DNA from: Larix sibirica
Lineage: Eukaryota; Streptophyta; Pinopsida; Pinales; Pinaceae
Direction: 5' to 3'
DNA: 20,922 nucleotides
Assembly (NCBI GenBank): GCA_004151065.3
Contig: NWUY0300026441.1
Location: 38,973 to 59,894, forward strand
Shown here one piece after another: positions 16,699 through 20,922 of the stretch (positions are counted from its first letter, which is position 1; each line of letters begins with the position of its first letter). Both the position numbers and the translations under genes were made by a program. The notes beneath the pieces are model-generated. The model saw nothing but the letters and a program-made list of their open reading frames with translations, ran no database searches and was not told where the DNA came from.

Positions 16699-18050
16699 GT
16701 GAGTCCATTTTGATGCTTTGATCATATTGAATGCAGGGATGCCAAATTTACAGTATAAATTATCTTGTTGGCCATTGTTTATGCAGCACTCTCAAGGTTT
16801 AGCCCATTGGCATTGTAGCATATGTCATTACATCAGTGTTTTGTTAGTTGGGATGAAGAGGTGCAAACCTTGGATTTTAAATTCCTACCAACTTCACTTT
16901 CTGGAGAGCTGCGTGAACTTTGAGATGTTGACCAAATGTTATTCAACTTTTATTTCAAGTTTTAAGTTAACAATGCATTGTTCTTGCAAACTCTTCGTTG
17001 TACTGTCATATCCAGAAGCTCCCATTGTTGCATTTATTTTTCAACAATAATAGTTTGTTGCAGATGAGTGAACATGGCGAATAAATCTTCTTCTTCCATG
17101 TCCTAGAACCTTTTGCAAATGCACATGGAAAATGTGTGTGAGTCTAAATGTCCTGTGGTTCTTGTTGAACACCAGAGATACCAACTATAAGTTGGGCCTT
17201 CTAAATGCAATGAGGTGATAGTGATACTTTTCCCATCATTCTAGGTGGAATAATGGCAAAATGTCCTTTATTTTATTGAGCTTTGTTTAAAATGCATAAG
17301 CTCACTTTTTCTTTGATGTTGATTTTGCTTCTGAATGCATTCGATGATCCTAGACATTACGATATTTAGAAAATGTAACAGGGGTTATATTACCTTGATT
17401 AATAGGATTGTACTATAACGCCTGCACTACGTAATATTTTTGTGGATCGGTTCCATGTTCTTGTTTATGGTGGTTATTGATATGCCCAATTTGATAAAGG
17501 GAAACCATACTAGTTTGGGGAAACCATATAGCTCTGTAATTATTTTATCTTTTGTTCAAGAAAACCAAAATGTTCTTGCAAGCCTTCCATTTTTCCATTT
17601 AATGATTCTATGCCATGGTTCAATAGTTTAATGTTGGTATTGATTTTTAGATGAGAAATTGTAGGCTATTGTCTATCTTGTTTGATGACTCGTTCAACTT
17701 TTCTTCCATTTTGACTAAATTTGTGTGTTGTGTATTTATCATTATGCCTCAAGGATGCTAAGGCTCAAATGTATATTCCCCTTTCTGTATTAAATATTTG
17801 AAATAGCTCAATTGTTTGGATTCTTGGAATCTTTGTGTCAGAGGATAGAAGTCTTTGGTTCAAATGTTGTTGTATCCAGCTCGTCTTATTTTTTTATTTA
17901 AATTTGTTTTCAGTTATTTGTTTTATCAACCTTAGAGCCCTTCAAATTATTAAAAGAAGTTTAATGCAATGGGAGATGAGGGTTGCGATGGAATCCCTAT
18001 TCTATGAATATACTCTTTTTGTAAAAAGTTAGGGTGTTTGACTTCCTTTT
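16699..18050 (+). other. Intron 4 of the ATX-like gene, proximal part
   Basis: The donor is GTGAGT at 16699. No acceptor followed by PWWP-like sequence was found up to 20922, so the intron exceeds 4.2 kb. This first 1.35 kb is AT-rich and holds no recognised gene. The open stretches at 16718-17050, 17440-17631 and 17835-18032 show no domain. Introns 2 (15874-16068, 195 bp) and 3 (16144-16469, 326 bp) are short and empty. Confidence 0.75.
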
Positions 18051-20650
18051 GAAGAGTTTTAAACTACACCTTGCTGAACATGACTTTATTTACTTCTACC
18101 CATGATGAAGGAAGGGGAGGTGTAGCAATCCTGGTTTCTCCCAAGCTAGCTACTGTTGTTATGGATAGGGGAACATATCCCACAGAGAGATTAGTTTGGA
18201 TTAAGCTGAATCTGTATGGTCACATGTTGGGCTTAGCAAACGTGTATGTGGCCAATGATGCAAAAGAAAGTGCTAAGTTATGGAGATAAGGAAGGCATGC
18301 TTCCTGTTAGACTCCCTCAAGGAGAGAGAAACTTGGTTTACTAGGCTCGGGTTGTATGATGGCAACAAATTAAGGAGGAATAAATTGAGCATTGGTTTAC
18401 TTGGTAAATTTTGCGTAAGGATAATGAAATGGTCCTAAAAAGACTTAGGGCCATGATTTTTGAATAGAAAACCTTTTTTCATTGTGGGGGAGCTAGTCAA
18501 GTGCTAGAGGAGGTCACACAATTAGATCACCAGCCCATTTATGTTCCCCTTTTTGTGGGGAGCTTCTAGTATGTCGAAGGTCTGGTATATTATGTATGTT
18601 TCCCACTTGAAGAATTGAAGCTGCCCAAACTATATCAGAAGGGTGTGACATCTTATTCCTAGGCCGAGGGGAAAAGGTGGTTGGATTGAATGGTGGGGAG
18701 ATGAGATCTCTTGAACCACCTATTTCCTAAGGGTTACGGTAGGCAACTCACCTCAATTTGATAGAAGTGGCATAGGACCATCAAAGCTGGGCTTGAAAAG
18801 GATAGCCAACAGCTTTAGACCAATCCCTTTAATGAAGAAATTCAAGCCAACACAACCAAGTTGCGACACCATCTAAAGAGGATGACTTTTGAAGCGCTAA
18901 GGCAACCCAACTACGAGCCATACTACATTGGCTCTAGATTAGAGAATGGACCATGAAAGATTTCTTTAGAGTTCTGGCTTTAAAAGAAACTATGGAGAAT
19001 TAATTTATGGTGAAGACCCTCGACGAAATACTTACATAATAGGAGGATATTGAAAATTCATTTGTCTCCCACTACAAATTGTTTTCTAGTTACTCTTTTT
19101 TCATTGAAGAATGCAAGGTGGCCATGAAACCTATTTGGATGTGCTCCCTTGTAAACTCTCGGAAGCCTAGACAAGGTTTTGCGAGTAGTCATTGGCTTTG
19201 GATGAGTTGACAATTGCATTGTTGGATATGGCAAGGGACAAGTTGCTTGGATTAGATGACTTTCTTTGTGAATTCTACAAGGTGACATAGAATTTTGTTG
19301 CTTGGACTTGCTCAAAGTGTACAAGGTAGATGACAAAAAACAAAAGAATTATTTGCTTCACTCCCAAGCCAAGGGATGTCAAGCTCCTTACTAGTTGGAG
19401 ATGCATCACCCTCTTGAATGCAATATGCAAAATATTGGCCAAAGCCTTGGCCATGAGAGTGAAGCACATATTGCTTGATATTATTCATCCATAACAAATT
19501 GCCTTCATCAGAGATTGTTTAATTTGGATAACATCATTGAAGTCTATGAAGGCATGGAGTGTGCTCAATGTTGAGGGCTCAACACCCATTTTATTTGAAG
19601 ACTTTGAGAAAGTCTTTGACATGGTCAAATGGTCACTTGTGTTGTTCATGCTTAATGCTTTGGACTTTGAGCCCTACTTTTAGGGTGCAGTTTAAACTCT
19701 GTTGTGGATGCATCGACATGCCTTGAATGCAAATTTGAATCCATCAGTGATGTCTGTTGTCATCTACCCTTTATGTGATGGCAACTGAAGCTTTAGGATA
19801 TTTGATTGCCCACAAAGTGGGTCAAGGGCTCATTAAGGGGATTCCTCTTTGTGAGCCAAAAGTTGGGCAACTTGGTGATATGCACTTCGTACTTTATTCC
19901 TTCATCACTATTCTTGAGGAGAAAGAATTGGTGGATAATACTATGTAGTGTCTTCAAACTTTATGGACATTGTTTAGGTTCAAATGTAATTCGCCAAAAT
20001 CTAGTGCTATAGGTAGTCCTCATGCTAAACTTGATTGGATGTTTGACCAAGGATGTTTTCAGATTCCACCAAAGTAAAATTTTAGGTTCTTGTATATTCC
20101 CTTTTCCTTTTAGGCCTTGCCTTAGGAATTGTGGGAAATGGTTATTTAGAAGGTGGAAAAATATGAAAAATGGAAGTCCTTAGCATTTGCCACTAGGTTT
20201 TAAATCTACACCAAGACTTTGATTGCAACTCATCTTAACTTCTCCTCTTGTTTGTTTCCATTAACTAATGCCTACTAGAGATTGGAAAAATCTCTATAGA
20301 ACACTCTTTGGGCAAATATTGAAGGTGGCAAGGGCTTTCATAGAGTTAGATGGGTTCTTTGTTCCACTCTTAGGCATTAGGGCAGAATGGGGATCATCAT
20401 GATTCATAACTCATACTCAAGCCTAGGTCATATGTGCCAAATGGGTTACCAAGCCTCAAAAGGAAGGGGAGCTTGGGAGGTGCTCTCTTGTCACTATATT
20501 GGTTGGGAGTGTTACCCCCCATTTCGCATTGGTGTCTACTTGTGGTCTTCATCACAATCTTCAGCTGGGGGTTGCAATTTGTTGGAATTTTGATGCCCTA
20601 GATGACTTGATGGATAGATCTTCATGGTGGTTGCTATGAGATGTATCTTG
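18050..20650 (+). mobile_element. LINE-D: heavily decayed plus-strand LINE in intron 4
   Basis: A LINE polyprotein can be followed in fragments across all three frames. 18071-18289: endonuclease piece, with THDEGRGGVAILVSP, RLVWIKLNLYGH and GLANVYVANDAKES. About 18430-18540: end of the endonuclease (KRLRAMIFE, GGASQVLEEVTQLDHQPIYV). About 19195-19290: start of the reverse transcriptase (LLDMARDKLLGLDDFLCEFYK). 19480-19620: NLDNIIEVYEGMECAQ and an F-EDFEKVFDMVKW-like piece. 19757-19948: TLYVMATEALGYL, GLIKGIPLCEP, GQLGDMHFVLYS. 20290-20590: WANIEGGKGFHRVRW, MGIIMIHNSYSS, AWEVLSCHYIG. Many stops and shifts mean it is much older than LINE-B. Ends, tail and target duplications were not found. Confidence 0.85.
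19757..19948 (+). pseudogene. LINE-D reverse transcriptase palm fragment, catalytic DD lost
   Basis: This open piece starts at the P-L-A-P-TLY block of the RT (here SSTLYVMATEALGYLI) and runs into GLIKGIPLCEPKVGQLGDMH, where the family continues with F-A-D-D-S. The window has FVLYS, so both catalytic Asp residues are replaced. The stop after NTM (19946-19948) is followed in frame by CLQTLW, matching the family's M-Q-CL-TF continuation, so one changed base made the stop. Confidence 0.75.
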
Positions 20651-20922
20651 TGATGTTTTGGCTATTGTACACTCTCATTGAATGATTTGGACATGATGTG
20701 AGGATGTGGGACGATTCTTTTTTTCTAGCATATGGATGGCTTCATAACCCTGTTTGGTATCATTTTTGTTTGAGCACCTTGTTGGTCTCTTCATCCTTGG
20801 CACATGTGAGGGTACATTCTTGGCTTATAGAGGTGGTTGTTTCCTCCTTCATGATGGTGGTTAGCTATTGTTGACACTTTCTCCTTGGTTTGATGCTTCT
20901 ATCATGGATTGATGGTCTCCTT
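20651..20922. other. Window end, nothing recognised
   Basis: GT-rich sequence at the right edge with no recognised domain or tail. It may still be LINE-D 3' sequence or intron 4 of the ATX-like gene. Confidence 0.4.

Noticed and set aside
16718-18032. Small plus-strand open frames in intron 4
   Set aside because: No domains, and they lie after a strong GTGAGT donor that ends exon 4 in the family-conserved position.
18050-20650. A separate functional gene in intron 4
   Set aside because: Fragments match LINE endonuclease and reverse transcriptase blocks in order, but with many stops and with the catalytic Asp pair lost.

Overview
This is eukaryotic, almost certainly plant nuclear DNA. It holds the 5' end of one real host gene surrounded and invaded by decayed LINE (non-LTR) retrotransposons. 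The host gene has one large first exon, two very small exons, a 3.1 kb first intron and a fourth intron longer than 4.2 kb. Its protein matches the plant trithorax-type histone H3K4 methyltransferases ATX1/ATX2. Long LINE-filled introns suggest a large-genome seed plant, perhaps a conifer; the lineage is inference. No tRNA, rRNA, CRISPR or bacterial-type feature was seen.

Layout. 1-216: an open minus-strand frame running off the left edge, unidentified. 412-1124: LINE-A, a 5'-truncated plus-strand copy holding only an RNase H domain and 3' end, flanked by a perfect 15-bp target-site duplication. Position 2170 is a single N. The 1565 bases before it (604-2168) recur after it (2171-3735) with no difference found, which is best read as two overlapping contigs joined without merging. 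About 3138-9943: LINE-B, a near full-length minus-strand element of about 6.8 kb. Its order on the minus strand is telo-box 5' region, DUF4283/zinc-knuckle region, Ser/Pro-rich linker, AP-type endonuclease, reverse transcriptase, zf-RVT finger, RNase H and 3'UTR, with a 15/17 target-site duplication. LINE-A and LINE-B lie tail to tail and have similar 3' ends.

9961-11463 is AT-rich, carries degenerate repeats and leads into a GA-rich promoter tract. 11464-11477 is a TATA-like tract. Coding starts at 11621. Exons are 11621-12708, 15822-15873, 16069-16143 and 16470-16698; they join in frame to 481 codons plus one base and stop at the start of the PWWP domain. Intron 1 contains an antisense LINE C-terminal fragment (LINE-C, about 14150-14760). 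Intron 4 contains a heavily decayed plus-strand LINE (LINE-D, about 18050-20650).

No intact selfish element and no new multi-gene system was recognised. The most useful observations are the probable assembly artefact, the target-site duplications, the start-codon and exon model of the ATX-like gene, and the unidentified minus-strand frame at the left edge.
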